A stretch of 64,000 bases of DNA from a virus. Position numbers and translations under genes: made by a program. The stretch's first letter is position 1; each line of letters begins with the position of its first letter. Positions 9,862-18,394 of the stretch are shown in pieces. The stretch lies in IMG/VR virus record IMGVR_UViG_3300044633_001393, positions 1 to 64,000 of that record. The stretch is one strand, 5' to 3'. The notes below the pieces were generated by a model. That model did not search any database, was not told the origin of the DNA, and was given only the letters and a program-made list of their open reading frames with translations.

Positions 9862-12438
9862 ATGAGTTTAATTAACATATATAACGAAAGATATGGTACC
9901 TCTGTTGCTACGAATGGTAACATAATAGCAATAGGAAATCCACCAACTAAAAATTGGCAATATGCGGAAGGATTTTCTCGTAGAGGACAAATATTTTTGA
10001 TTCGTAAAAATCAGTTTCAATCAAATTATGAAGTAATAAAAACTTTGTTTAATGAAAATGAAAATTTACTAACACCATATTACACCGAACAAAGTAGCAG
10101 TACAGTTAATACAAGTTCTTTAATTGCTAATAGTGGTAGTTTGCCAAATACAGATGCATCTTGTAGTTATTTAACAATTGAAAACTCCACAAAGTTTGTT
10201 TATCAAAGCAAATACGGCGAAGCACTTGATGTATGTGATTATTTTCTAGCAGCAAGCGATGTTTCTTTTACACAGAGTATAGACAACAGAAACTTTTTTA
10301 CTCAAAACCAAGTAAACATATACGAAATAGATCCCAACTATGTATATGAAAGTGGAAGCATCCAGTCAAAATCCACAGAATATACAAAAGAATCTACAAG
10401 TACATACGAAATAAGTTCAACGCCTATCGCTTATTTAACATCGTCAAGCAATATACAGTTTGGTAAATCAGTCAGTATATCAAATAATTATTTAGCGGTT
10501 GGTGCTCCAGGTTATAATAACGGCCGAGGATGTGTTTATGTTTTTAAGAATGTAAACAACAGTTATAATTTGGTACAAAAACTAAGCAGCAGTGTTGTAT
10601 CTGATCCATATCAATCTTCATTTGGATTTAGTGTTTGTATAGACAAATATGCTGAAGATAAATTGGTGGTCGGATGTAATCAAGTGTCAGCTAGTAAAGT
10701 GTTTTTATTCACATCTGGATCAGGTGGATGGAGAATTTCACAAAGGTTTCAAAACATAACAGGATCTGAATACTTAAAGTTGGAAGGATTTGAATTTGAT
10801 TTATATCCTTCAGGAAGTTTATCTGCTGCACAGAAAAATAACAGATTCGGATATTCTGTATCTTTACATAAAAACGTATTAGCAATAGGATCACCAAATG
10901 ATCTTTTATACTACGAATATTCAGGATCTAATGTTTTAAGACAAAGAGGTGCAACTTATATTTACGAAAATGGTTTGTGTCCAACAGGATCAAATCAATA
11001 TTTGTTTATTAAAAAGATTTATGGTGATGAAATAACCTTCAAAGATAATATGATGGGTTATTCAGTTTCTACACACAATAATAAAGTATTGATTGGATCT
11101 CCCAAACCATATTTTCCATTCAGTTCTCTTTATATATCTAGCTCAATCAAATACTATGATAAGTTTTATGATGTAAATGATTACGGTGAATCAAGTTATT
11201 GTGGACAATGTTTGTATTATAATGTAAGTAATTCAATCGTAACTCAAATTACTACAGATCCAATTGCTAAAAGAAAAGAGTACAATAAACCATTTAGTGC
11301 TTTTGGATACTCCGTTGCTTTATCAGATCCTAATTTAGTGGTGGGGTCTCCTATTCCACTAAATGAAGATTTGTATTTAAGTGTTCCTTTAATAACTGAG
11401 TCTGGAAGTTATGATGATCCTAGTTATGTAAATACATCTTCATTCAGCCCAGAAAATTGCACTGAAACATCCGATGTTGTATATTTTCAAATAGAGGATA
11501 CAGTATATGGAAGTGGCAGTGTCGTTACAAAAATTGCACTACAAATGGAATCTGATTCATATTCAGACATCGTTGGTAAAGCTTATATTTATGACAGCTT
11601 AGATTTGAAAACAAATTATCCTGTAGGCAATATATTTTATAACAATAATAGTTTGGTAATTAACAATACAGGTAGCGTTTTGAATTTGTTGACAAGAGAT
11701 CCTATAGATCCAGATTATTCATCGTTGTATATGGATTATAAGACACTCATAACCACTTACGAAAAACAATATGTGTGTACTATATTGCCAGGAGAGTTTA
11801 ATATATCAACGAATCCAACTGCTACAACTTCATCGCTTATAAATTATTGTGTAATTAATAAGAGCAATTTTAACTTTGAAAATTTGGATATAATTTTAAG
11901 ATATATAAACTACAAAAATGTGTCACCAGGTTCTGAAAAATGGTATTTAAATATGATTTCAAATGACGTTGAACAAAATATTTTTGGATTTTATACATCA
12001 TCATATTTAAACTATAATACCAATTTGTTAACTCCTGAATTGAAAAACATATTGGCTGAGAAAAATCTAGACGTTGATAACGATGGAAAAGTAGACATTT
12101 ACGATGGTAAAATGATGTGGAAATATTTCATCAATAAGTTGAATTTCACAAACTACAAGTCTTTTTTGAATACACTAAGCAATCGTAATAATTACGACGA
12201 CATTATTAGATTTTTAGATAATCAAACAGGCAAGTCAATTAAAAATTACGTAAAACAAGACTTTTTCAAGTATCAATATAGTTCTTCTATAGATCCAACT
12301 GGATCTTATTTGGCACCGTACATAACAACTGTGGGATTGTATAGTGGATGTGATTTGGTTGCGGTTGCTAAATTGGCACAACCAATTAAAAATACTGGGG
12401 AAATTCCAATAAATATTTCTGTTAAATGGGACACTTAA
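9862..12438 (+). CDS. FG-GAP beta-propeller tail protein with dockerin-like calcium loop
   Basis: 858 aa. At least five FG-GAP/integrin-alpha-type blades are visible: F-G-K-S-V-S-I-S then L-A-V-G-A-P-G; F-G-F-S-V-C-I; F-G-Y-S-V-S-L then L-A-I-G-S-P; M-G-Y-S-V-S-T then V-L-I-G-S-P; F-G-Y-S-V-A-L then L-V-V-G-S-P. Such propellers bind calcium and ligands on cell surfaces. Near residues 736-746 there is a D-V-D-N-D-G-K-V-D-I-Y-D loop of the dockerin/EF-hand type. The last ~40 residues carry the Y-I-T-T-V-G-L-Y module shared with 8007-9125. The protein is probably displayed on the tail or baseplate and may contact the host. Start is the ATG one base after the upstream stop. Confidence 0.65.
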   Translation: MSLINIYNERYGTSVATNGNIIAIGNPPTKNWQYAEGFSRRGQIFLIRKNQFQSNYEVIKTLFNENENLLTPYYTEQSSSTVNTSSLIANSGSLPNTDASCSYLTIENSTKFVYQSKYGEALDVCDYFLAASDVSFTQSIDNRNFFTQNQVNIYEIDPNYVYESGSIQSKSTEYTKESTSTYEISSTPIAYLTSSSNIQFGKSVSISNNYLAVGAPGYNNGRGCVYVFKNVNNSYNLVQKLSSSVVSDPYQSSFGFSVCIDKYAEDKLVVGCNQVSASKVFLFTSGSGGWRISQRFQNITGSEYLKLEGFEFDLYPSGSLSAAQKNNRFGYSVSLHKNVLAIGSPNDLLYYEYSGSNVLRQRGATYIYENGLCPTGSNQYLFIKKIYGDEITFKDNMMGYSVSTHNNKVLIGSPKPYFPFSSLYISSSIKYYDKFYDVNDYGESSYCGQCLYYNVSNSIVTQITTDPIAKRKEYNKPFSAFGYSVALSDPNLVVGSPIPLNEDLYLSVPLITESGSYDDPSYVNTSSFSPENCTETSDVVYFQIEDTVYGSGSVVTKIALQMESDSYSDIVGKAYIYDSLDLKTNYPVGNIFYNNNSLVINNTGSVLNLLTRDPIDPDYSSLYMDYKTLITTYEKQYVCTILPGEFNISTNPTATTSSLINYCVINKSNFNFENLDIILRYINYKNVSPGSEKWYLNMISNDVEQNIFGFYTSSYLNYNTNLLTPELKNILAEKNLDVDNDGKVDIYDGKMMWKYFINKLNFTNYKSFLNTLSNRNNYDDIIRFLDNQTGKSIKNYVKQDFFKYQYSSSIDPTGSYLAPYITTVGLYSGCDLVAVAKLAQPIKNTGEIPINISVKWDT

Positions 12439-12467
12439 TTATATTTATTATAAAATAGAACAAACAT

Positions 12468-12776
12468 ATGGCAACATCACCAGACGCAAAAGTAATAGAC
12501 CGTGAATCATTAAAGACAAGCTTAGAAGCTAGATTTCTAGCCAAACAAAAAGCTGGCGGTGCGTTTAATGCATATAAAGCTACAAGATTTATACCTGGAG
12601 GTACTATGTTAGATGGACTACAAGGAGAAATGGGTTATTCACAAAAATCTCGCAAATATACAGTTAATCCAGGATTTCTTACATCAATCGACAATCAAGA
12701 AGCAAATTTTAATACAGAAGCGTTGAATTACTCCGACACTTTGCCAGGATTTAATACGAAACGATATTTTCGTTGA
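12468..12776 (+). CDS. Small protein, function unknown
   Basis: 102 aa, hydrophilic, mixed charge, with no membrane segment or recognisable motif. It lies at the end of the tail cluster, 29 bp after the propeller gene and 12 bp before the RuvC-like gene. The C-terminal part is rich in Asn, Phe and Tyr and ends N-T-K-R-Y-F-R. Possibly a small virion or assembly protein. The start ATG at 12468 is preceded by an A-rich stretch, not a Shine-Dalgarno. Confidence 0.45.
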   Translation: MATSPDAKVIDRESLKTSLEARFLAKQKAGGAFNAYKATRFIPGGTMLDGLQGEMGYSQKSRKYTVNPGFLTSIDNQEANFNTEALNYSDTLPGFNTKRYFR

Positions 12777-12788
12777 TATGTATTTTAA

Positions 12789-13301
12789 ATGGTTATATTA
12801 GGTTTAGATTCATCCACATCAGTTACAGGTTGGGCGTTTAGTAGAGACGGAAAAGTCTTGGACGCTGGTTATATTGACACAAAAAAACTCGAAACTACTA
12901 AAGAAAAAACCTTTTTTGTTATATCAGAATTGGAAAAAAATCCTTTAATCAAAGATGTCGCTACTATTAACTTAGAAGCCGCTTTAAGCGGATTTGCGGG
13001 TGGATTTACCAGTCAACAAGTCATCATTACATTAGCCAGACATAATGCTGTCTTTGCATATATTATTGAAGAACACTTCAAGGTCAAGGTAGAGTTATTA
13101 TCAGTTAACACTATGCGCAAACAGTTGTTTGGCAAATGTAGAATTAAAGGTGTAAAATCCAAAGATTTTGTAAAATCAGAATTAGAATCACTTTGTCCAG
13201 ATGTAGTTAAGTTTGCGGTTCTTAATAAAAAAGGTAATTGGGACGAAAGAAACGGTGATATGTACGATGGTATAGTCTGCTCATTATATAAAAAGTTGTG
13301 A
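12789..13301 (+). CDS. RuvC-like Holliday junction endonuclease
   Basis: 170 aa, the usual length for RuvC-type resolvases. The RNase H-like catalytic set is in order: D7 in the opening I-L-G-L-D-S-S-T strand with T-G-W following, E63 in I-N-L-E, and D157/D160 in the C-terminal D-M-Y-D-G-I-V helix. It would cut branched DNA during recombination or before packaging, the role of endonuclease VII (gp49) in T4. It heads the replication/recombination block, just before the primase. The last bases, including the stop, overlap the -35 element of a putative promoter for the primase gene. Confidence 0.8.
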   Translation: MVILGLDSSTSVTGWAFSRDGKVLDAGYIDTKKLETTKEKTFFVISELEKNPLIKDVATINLEAALSGFAGGFTSQQVIITLARHNAVFAYIIEEHFKVKVELLSVNTMRKQLFGKCRIKGVKSKDFVKSELESLCPDVVKFAVLNKKGNWDERNGDMYDGIVCSLYKKL

Positions 13302-13323
13302 TTTCAAATTTAGGTGTTATACT
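13296..13323 (+). promoter_or_regulatory. Sigma70-like promoter for the primase gene
   Basis: TTGTGA at 13296-13301, a 16-bp spacer and a TATACT -10 at 13318-13323, ending 7 nt before the primase ATG at 13331. The -35 is imperfect. The -10 sequence and its closeness to the start codon match the promoters before 40577 (+) and 42349 (-). Transcription from here would be nearly leaderless. Confidence 0.45.
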
Positions 13324-13330
13324 AATCTAA

Positions 13331-14242
13331 ATGACTGTAGTTGACACATTATCAAGATTATTTAAGCAAAAAATTCACATCCAAAAAGGCGGTGAAGAAA
13401 TTCTTGTTTTTTGTCCCAGTTGCAGTCATCACAAACGTAAGTTAAACATCAATACAAAAACTGGATTTTACCAATGTTGGGTATGTGGGTTTAGTGGCAA
13501 AAGTTTTCATAGTCTATTAAAAAAGATAAAGGCTCCTAAAGAATATTATGACATTCTGTGTAAAGATGGACCCAAACGAACCAATGTTGTAGTAAAAGAA
13601 GAAAAAAAGATATTAAGTTTGCCTGAAGAGTTTAAACCTTTGTGTAAACCAAATAATGATATTGAGTATAAACACGCATTGAGTTACTGTTTAAACCGTA
13701 ATATATCTACTTTAGATATAGTTAGATATAACATTGGGTATTGTACCAGTGGAAATTTTATCAATAGAATCATTGTGCCGTCATATGATTGTCAAGGAAA
13801 GCTCAACTTTTACTGTGGTAGATCGTTTTACGACGGATATCTTAAATATAGATTGTGTGATGGTAGCAAAGATATTATAGGATTTGAACTATATACAGAT
13901 TTTAATCAACCAGTAACTTTGGTAGAAGGTGTGTTTGATGCTATGTCTGTAAAGTATAATGTTATTCCTTTGTTTGGCAAAACTTTATCTAAATCACTCA
14001 AACTAAAATTGGTAGAAAACAAACCACCCAGAGTAAATGTTTTGTTGGACAACGATGCATTGGCATCAAGTTTGAAAATTTGTGAATTTTTAATTGCAAA
14101 TGATATAACTACATATTTGGTAAGACTTGACGGCAAAGATCCAAATGAATTGGGTCATAAAAAAACTTGGCAAACCATAGATAGTTGTGTTAGAATGGAT
14201 GAAAGCTTGTTGTATAAGTTAAAATTAACAGTTAAATTATGA
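13331..14242 (+). CDS. DNA primase, DnaG/gp61 type
   Basis: 303 aa, near the 342 aa of T4 gp61. A CHC2-like zinc ribbon is visible at C28-x2-C31 and C49-x2-C52 (Q-C-W-V-C-G). The TOPRIM catalytic core follows: E199 in L-V-E-G-V-F-D, D240/D242 in L-L-D-N-D, and D270 in K-D-P-N-E. It should make RNA primers for lagging-strand synthesis together with a helicase that is not in this window. The stop overlaps the next start in an ATGA arrangement, so primase and recombination nuclease are translationally coupled. No helicase motifs are present in the chain. Confidence 0.85.
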   Translation: MTVVDTLSRLFKQKIHIQKGGEEILVFCPSCSHHKRKLNINTKTGFYQCWVCGFSGKSFHSLLKKIKAPKEYYDILCKDGPKRTNVVVKEEKKILSLPEEFKPLCKPNNDIEYKHALSYCLNRNISTLDIVRYNIGYCTSGNFINRIIVPSYDCQGKLNFYCGRSFYDGYLKYRLCDGSKDIIGFELYTDFNQPVTLVEGVFDAMSVKYNVIPLFGKTLSKSLKLKLVENKPPRVNVLLDNDALASSLKICEFLIANDITTYLVRLDGKDPNELGHKKTWQTIDSCVRMDESLLYKLKLTVKL

Positions 14243-17200
14243 TTGTATTAAAAAATACAGATAAAAAAATTAATTCGGTGGTGCATATTGCGGATATTCA
14301 TATTCGTTTAACAAAACGTCATGACGAATATACTTTGGTTTTTGAAAAGCTTTATAAAGCCCTTGATAAAGCAAAAACACTGGATGCTATCTTGGTTATA
14401 GCCGGTGATTTGTTTCATAATAAATCCGATTTAAGTCCTGAATGTGTTAAAATTGGAAGTGATTTTCTAAAAAATTGCGCAGATAGAGTTCCTGTTATTT
14501 TAACGGCTGGCAATCACGATGCTACATTGGCTAATAAATCTAGATTAGATTGTATTACACCAATTGTGGATGCTTTGAATCACCCTAATCTATTTTATCT
14601 CAGAAATACAGATGTTTATAGATATGAAAATATTTTGTTTAATAACTTTAGTGTTTTTGATTGGGATGTCCCTGAAAAATACATTAAGTACGAAAATATC
14701 CCATCGAAATATCGTGATGAAACAGACCATCACATTGCTTTGTTTCACGGACCAGTATATAATGCTGTTACTGATGTTGGGTACACTGTTAGTAGCCGAT
14801 CTGTAACCAATGAAACTTTTGATGGACATCACATTGCTATGCTTGGTGATATTCACAAACATCAAATTCTACAAGAATATGATGACAATGAATCTTTGCC
14901 AGTTGTTGTATATGCGGGATCGATGATTCAACAAAACCACGGTGAGGAGCTTAAAGGCCACGGTTTCATTATGTGGGACTTGAAACGTAAATTATTCAAA
15001 CACTACGAACTAGTAAATGAATATGGGTATTATACGGTGGAAGTTGACAAGGGTCAGTTGATTACGGATATTTCTAACATCCCAAAGAAATCCACACTAC
15101 GTGTTATCTGTCGTGAGTCCATTCCTTCACAAGTAAAGGAGATTTTAAATGACATCAAAACCAAATCTACGTTAATCGAAACCACCTATGTTCGTGCCGA
15201 CGATGTATCAAAAGATACAATTTTGAACTCTGGAAAAGTGTTTGATGTACATAACATTTTTGATGTTGACTACCAAAACAAATTGGTAGAAGACACATTG
15301 TTATCAAAAAATGTAGATAAGAATCTAATAGAAATGGTCAAGGATCTAAATAAGACCATTAATAAAGAAATACCAAAAGATAAAGCTCCAAAGAATATTC
15401 GTTGGAAACCAAAGAAATTTGAATTCGACAATATGTTTAGTTATGGCGAAGGCAATATAATAGATTTTGCTAAACTAAACGGCACTATCGGACTTTTTGC
15501 ACCAAATGCTAGTGGTAAATCAAGCATTATGGATGCGCTTGCATTCTGTGTTTTTGATAAGTTCAGTAAGGGTTACAAAGCATCACACGTGCTTAATACT
15601 CAAAAAATGAGCTTTCGTTGTAAGTTTAATTTTGAGGTAAATGGAGTTGATTATTTTATTGAGCGTGAAGGTAAAGCAGACAAGAAAGGCAATGTCAAAG
15701 TTGAAGTCAAATTCTACAAAAAAGAAAATGACAAAGAAGTTCCATTGAACGGAGAAGCTCGTAGAAGCACAAACGATATTATTCGCGACTACGTTGGTAC
15801 ATATGAAGATTTTATTCTTACTGTTTTAAGTGTACAAAACAGTAAAGCTGGGTCTTTTATTGATCTTGGACAGACTGAGAGAAAAGATTTATTGTGTCAG
15901 TTTATGGGATTGGATGTATTTGATCAATTATATACTATCGCAAATGATAAGTTTAAAGAAACAAATACTTTATTAAAGAATATAAGTAAAGATCAACTTA
16001 TTCAAGAGTTGGAAACTGTATCTGGCAGTATAGACTATACTAATTCCAAGATTCAAGAGTTTAACGAAGAAGTAAAAAATCAAGAATTGTTAAAGGATTC
16101 TTATAACAATCTCTTATTAGAATTATCCAATAAAATTACTAAGACTGTAAGTTTTGATTTTGATATTGTTAAATTGGAAAGTAACAAAATTGAACTTGAA
16201 GGTCAGATTAATGAAACCAATCTTAATATTAAACTTCAAAAAGATAAACTAATTGATGTAGAAACAAATATTACCAATCTGTCTTCATCCATATCAGACT
16301 GCGAAAATATTGATCGTGATTATGATCTTTATAAAGTTGCCAAACAAAATTTTGATAACAAGACCAATGAATTAAATAATCTTAAGCTTGTTGTGAAAAA
16401 TAAAATGGACAAATTGAAAAAGTTGGAAGATCACAAATATGATCCTAACTGTTCATATTGCGTAAACAATGTATTCGTAAAAGATGCAATAAAAGTCAAA
16501 GCTGAATTGGAGAATGATAAAATCAAAAGCAAGGTTATTGTAGATGAGTATAATACAATAAAGTCATCTTTGGAGAGTTATGGCGACATTGAAACAAAAT
16601 TCAAACGTTGTCAAAAAGTAAATAACGATAAAGTTGCTTTTGAAAAAAGCAAGAGTGTTATTTCAAATACCATTCTTAAGTTGGAAAATGATCTTATTAA
16701 GATTCAAACCAAACTTAAGACTGTAACAGATAACATTTCAACTTTTTATACAAATAAAGATATTATTGAGAATAATAACAAGTTGATGTCTGACATCAAC
16801 ACTCAGAAAGATTTGATTAAATCTATCGACGTTAATATTAAATCTATTAATTCCAAGCTTTTTTCCTCATTAACTGAAAAAGGAAAGTTAGAAGTTCAGT
16901 ATAAAACTGTTACTGAACAATTGCAAAAGGTAAAAGAATTAGAGTCGAGTTATGAAGCTTACAAACATTATACAAATGTAGTTAGCCGTGATGGAATTCC
17001 ATATGAAATTATAACCAAGACTCTTCCTGAGATTGAAAAGGAAGTTAATAATATTCTTCAACAGTTAGTAGATTTTACAGTTACTCTTCAAACTGATGGA
17101 AAAAACATTATGACCAATATCGTTTACGAAGACAAACGTTGGCCACTTGAAATGGCAAGTGGAATGGAAAAATTCGTAAGTGGACTTGCTATCAGAGTTT

Positions 17201-17430
17201 CGTTGATTAATATTAGTAATCTACCAAGACCAAATATTATTTGTATTGATGAAGGATTTGGTTGTGCTGATAGTGATCATTTGGGTCAAATGGGAGCTTT
17301 GTTTAATTATTTGAAACATCAATTTGATTTTATCTGGGTGATCAGTCATTTGGATCAAATGCGTGATATGGTTGATAACCAAGTGGAAATAAAAAAAGAG
17401 AATGGCTTTAGTAAGGTAGTATATATTTAA
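14239..17430 (+). CDS. Single-chain SbcD-SbcC (gp47-gp46; Mre11-Rad50) recombination nuclease
   Basis: 1063 aa in one uninterrupted frame. Residues 1-~350 are an Mre11/SbcD phosphoesterase with D19-x-H21, G-D57, G-N-H93-D94, H170 and H206-x-H208. Residues ~385-1063 are a Rad50/SbcC ATPase: Walker A at 421-429 (A-P-N-A-S-G-K-S-S), a long coiled coil split by a zinc hook C738-x2-C741, an S-G-M-E-K signature near 975 and Walker B (I-C-I-D-E-G-F-G) near 1001. In T4 these are two proteins (about 339 and 560 aa) that resect DNA ends for recombination-dependent replication. Here they are fused, fixing a 1:1 stoichiometry. Downstream genes follow at 1-3 bp spacing. Confidence 0.9.
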   Translation: MIVLKNTDKKINSVVHIADIHIRLTKRHDEYTLVFEKLYKALDKAKTLDAILVIAGDLFHNKSDLSPECVKIGSDFLKNCADRVPVILTAGNHDATLANKSRLDCITPIVDALNHPNLFYLRNTDVYRYENILFNNFSVFDWDVPEKYIKYENIPSKYRDETDHHIALFHGPVYNAVTDVGYTVSSRSVTNETFDGHHIAMLGDIHKHQILQEYDDNESLPVVVYAGSMIQQNHGEELKGHGFIMWDLKRKLFKHYELVNEYGYYTVEVDKGQLITDISNIPKKSTLRVICRESIPSQVKEILNDIKTKSTLIETTYVRADDVSKDTILNSGKVFDVHNIFDVDYQNKLVEDTLLSKNVDKNLIEMVKDLNKTINKEIPKDKAPKNIRWKPKKFEFDNMFSYGEGNIIDFAKLNGTIGLFAPNASGKSSIMDALAFCVFDKFSKGYKASHVLNTQKMSFRCKFNFEVNGVDYFIEREGKADKKGNVKVEVKFYKKENDKEVPLNGEARRSTNDIIRDYVGTYEDFILTVLSVQNSKAGSFIDLGQTERKDLLCQFMGLDVFDQLYTIANDKFKETNTLLKNISKDQLIQELETVSGSIDYTNSKIQEFNEEVKNQELLKDSYNNLLLELSNKITKTVSFDFDIVKLESNKIELEGQINETNLNIKLQKDKLIDVETNITNLSSSISDCENIDRDYDLYKVAKQNFDNKTNELNNLKLVVKNKMDKLKKLEDHKYDPNCSYCVNNVFVKDAIKVKAELENDKIKSKVIVDEYNTIKSSLESYGDIETKFKRCQKVNNDKVAFEKSKSVISNTILKLENDLIKIQTKLKTVTDNISTFYTNKDIIENNNKLMSDINTQKDLIKSIDVNIKSINSKLFSSLTEKGKLEVQYKTVTEQLQKVKELESSYEAYKHYTNVVSRDGIPYEIITKTLPEIEKEVNNILQQLVDFTVTLQTDGKNIMTNIVYEDKRWPLEMASGMEKFVSGLAIRVSLINISNLPRPNIICIDEGFGCADSDHLGQMGALFNYLKHQFDFIWVISHLDQMRDMVDNQVEIKKENGFSKVVYI

Positions 17431-17431
17431 T

Positions 17432-18391
17432 ATGCCTATTATCGACGATATCTATTTGGAAAAGTTTGGAAAATTAACAATTATTATTACGGATGAAGGT
17501 GTGTTTAAAACCATCAATGATTCATCGGTTAATTATGAGTTTATAATAACAATACGAAGTTTAGATTCCAATCTTATTTCACATATTATGTATCACCACT
17601 GTACAGTGGGGCATGATATGTGGACCTATAATTATAACATTTTTTATATAAAAGAAATTTTAAATAAAAATCATCCTGGCATTTGCATAGAAATACACGA
17701 TGTAGACAATACATTATTATTCAGTAAAAATTATCACGGTACTAAAAAATTTAGATGTTTGGATTTAAAATCTAAACAAGGTGATACAACCTATCCATCT
17801 TACCATACATTTTTCTACGATGATTATTTTACATCAAATTTTAATATCAAAGATGGAGATGTTGTTTATGATCTGGGAGCTAATATTGGTGCGTTTTCTA
17901 TTGCGTGTTCTAATTTTGATATCAAACAAATATATGCATTTGAACCACATCCAGAACTCTCACAGTATCTTAACGATAATTTGAACAGATATGGTAAAAA
18001 CACAAAAGTGTTTAATAATGCGATTTCAAGTGAATTTAAAAAAGTAAGATTTGGTACCACAGAATCTACAGTTGCTTCCAGAATTAGAAACGAAGGTGAA
18101 TTTGAAGTTGATGCTATTAATTTAGAAAAGTTTGTAATAGATAATAATTTGGAATTGCCAACTTATTTAAAAATTGATATAGAAGGAGCTGAATATGAGT
18201 TTTTTGAAAATACAAGTGACAATTTCTTCAAAAATGTTAGAAGTATATTCTTTGAATTTCATTGCAATGACGGCGTAAATCTACTTAAAATAATTGATAG
18301 ATTTAAGAATTTAGGATACAAGTTAAGTCACAAAGATAATGCCTTGGATCATAATCTATCACATATGAACACCGTATACTTAAATAAGTAA
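17432..18391 (+). CDS. FkbM-family SAM methyltransferase
   Basis: 319 aa. The C-terminal ~190 residues are a class I methyltransferase: the SAM loop V-V-Y-D-L-G-A-N-I-G (D147), acidic strand end E171-P-H-P, and the FkbM hallmark K-I-D-I-E-G-A-E near 247-254. FkbM enzymes usually O-methylate sugars of glycolipids, polysaccharides or glycoproteins. The N-terminal ~110 residues form a separate beta-rich region that I do not recognise. It sits 1 bp after the recombination nuclease and 3 bp before two glycosyltransferases, so the substrate is probably the glycan they build. Confidence 0.75.
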   Translation: MPIIDDIYLEKFGKLTIIITDEGVFKTINDSSVNYEFIITIRSLDSNLISHIMYHHCTVGHDMWTYNYNIFYIKEILNKNHPGICIEIHDVDNTLLFSKNYHGTKKFRCLDLKSKQGDTTYPSYHTFFYDDYFTSNFNIKDGDVVYDLGANIGAFSIACSNFDIKQIYAFEPHPELSQYLNDNLNRYGKNTKVFNNAISSEFKKVRFGTTESTVASRIRNEGEFEVDAINLEKFVIDNNLELPTYLKIDIEGAEYEFFENTSDNFFKNVRSIFFEFHCNDGVNLLKIIDRFKNLGYKLSHKDNALDHNLSHMNTVYLNK

Positions 18392-18394
18392 ATT

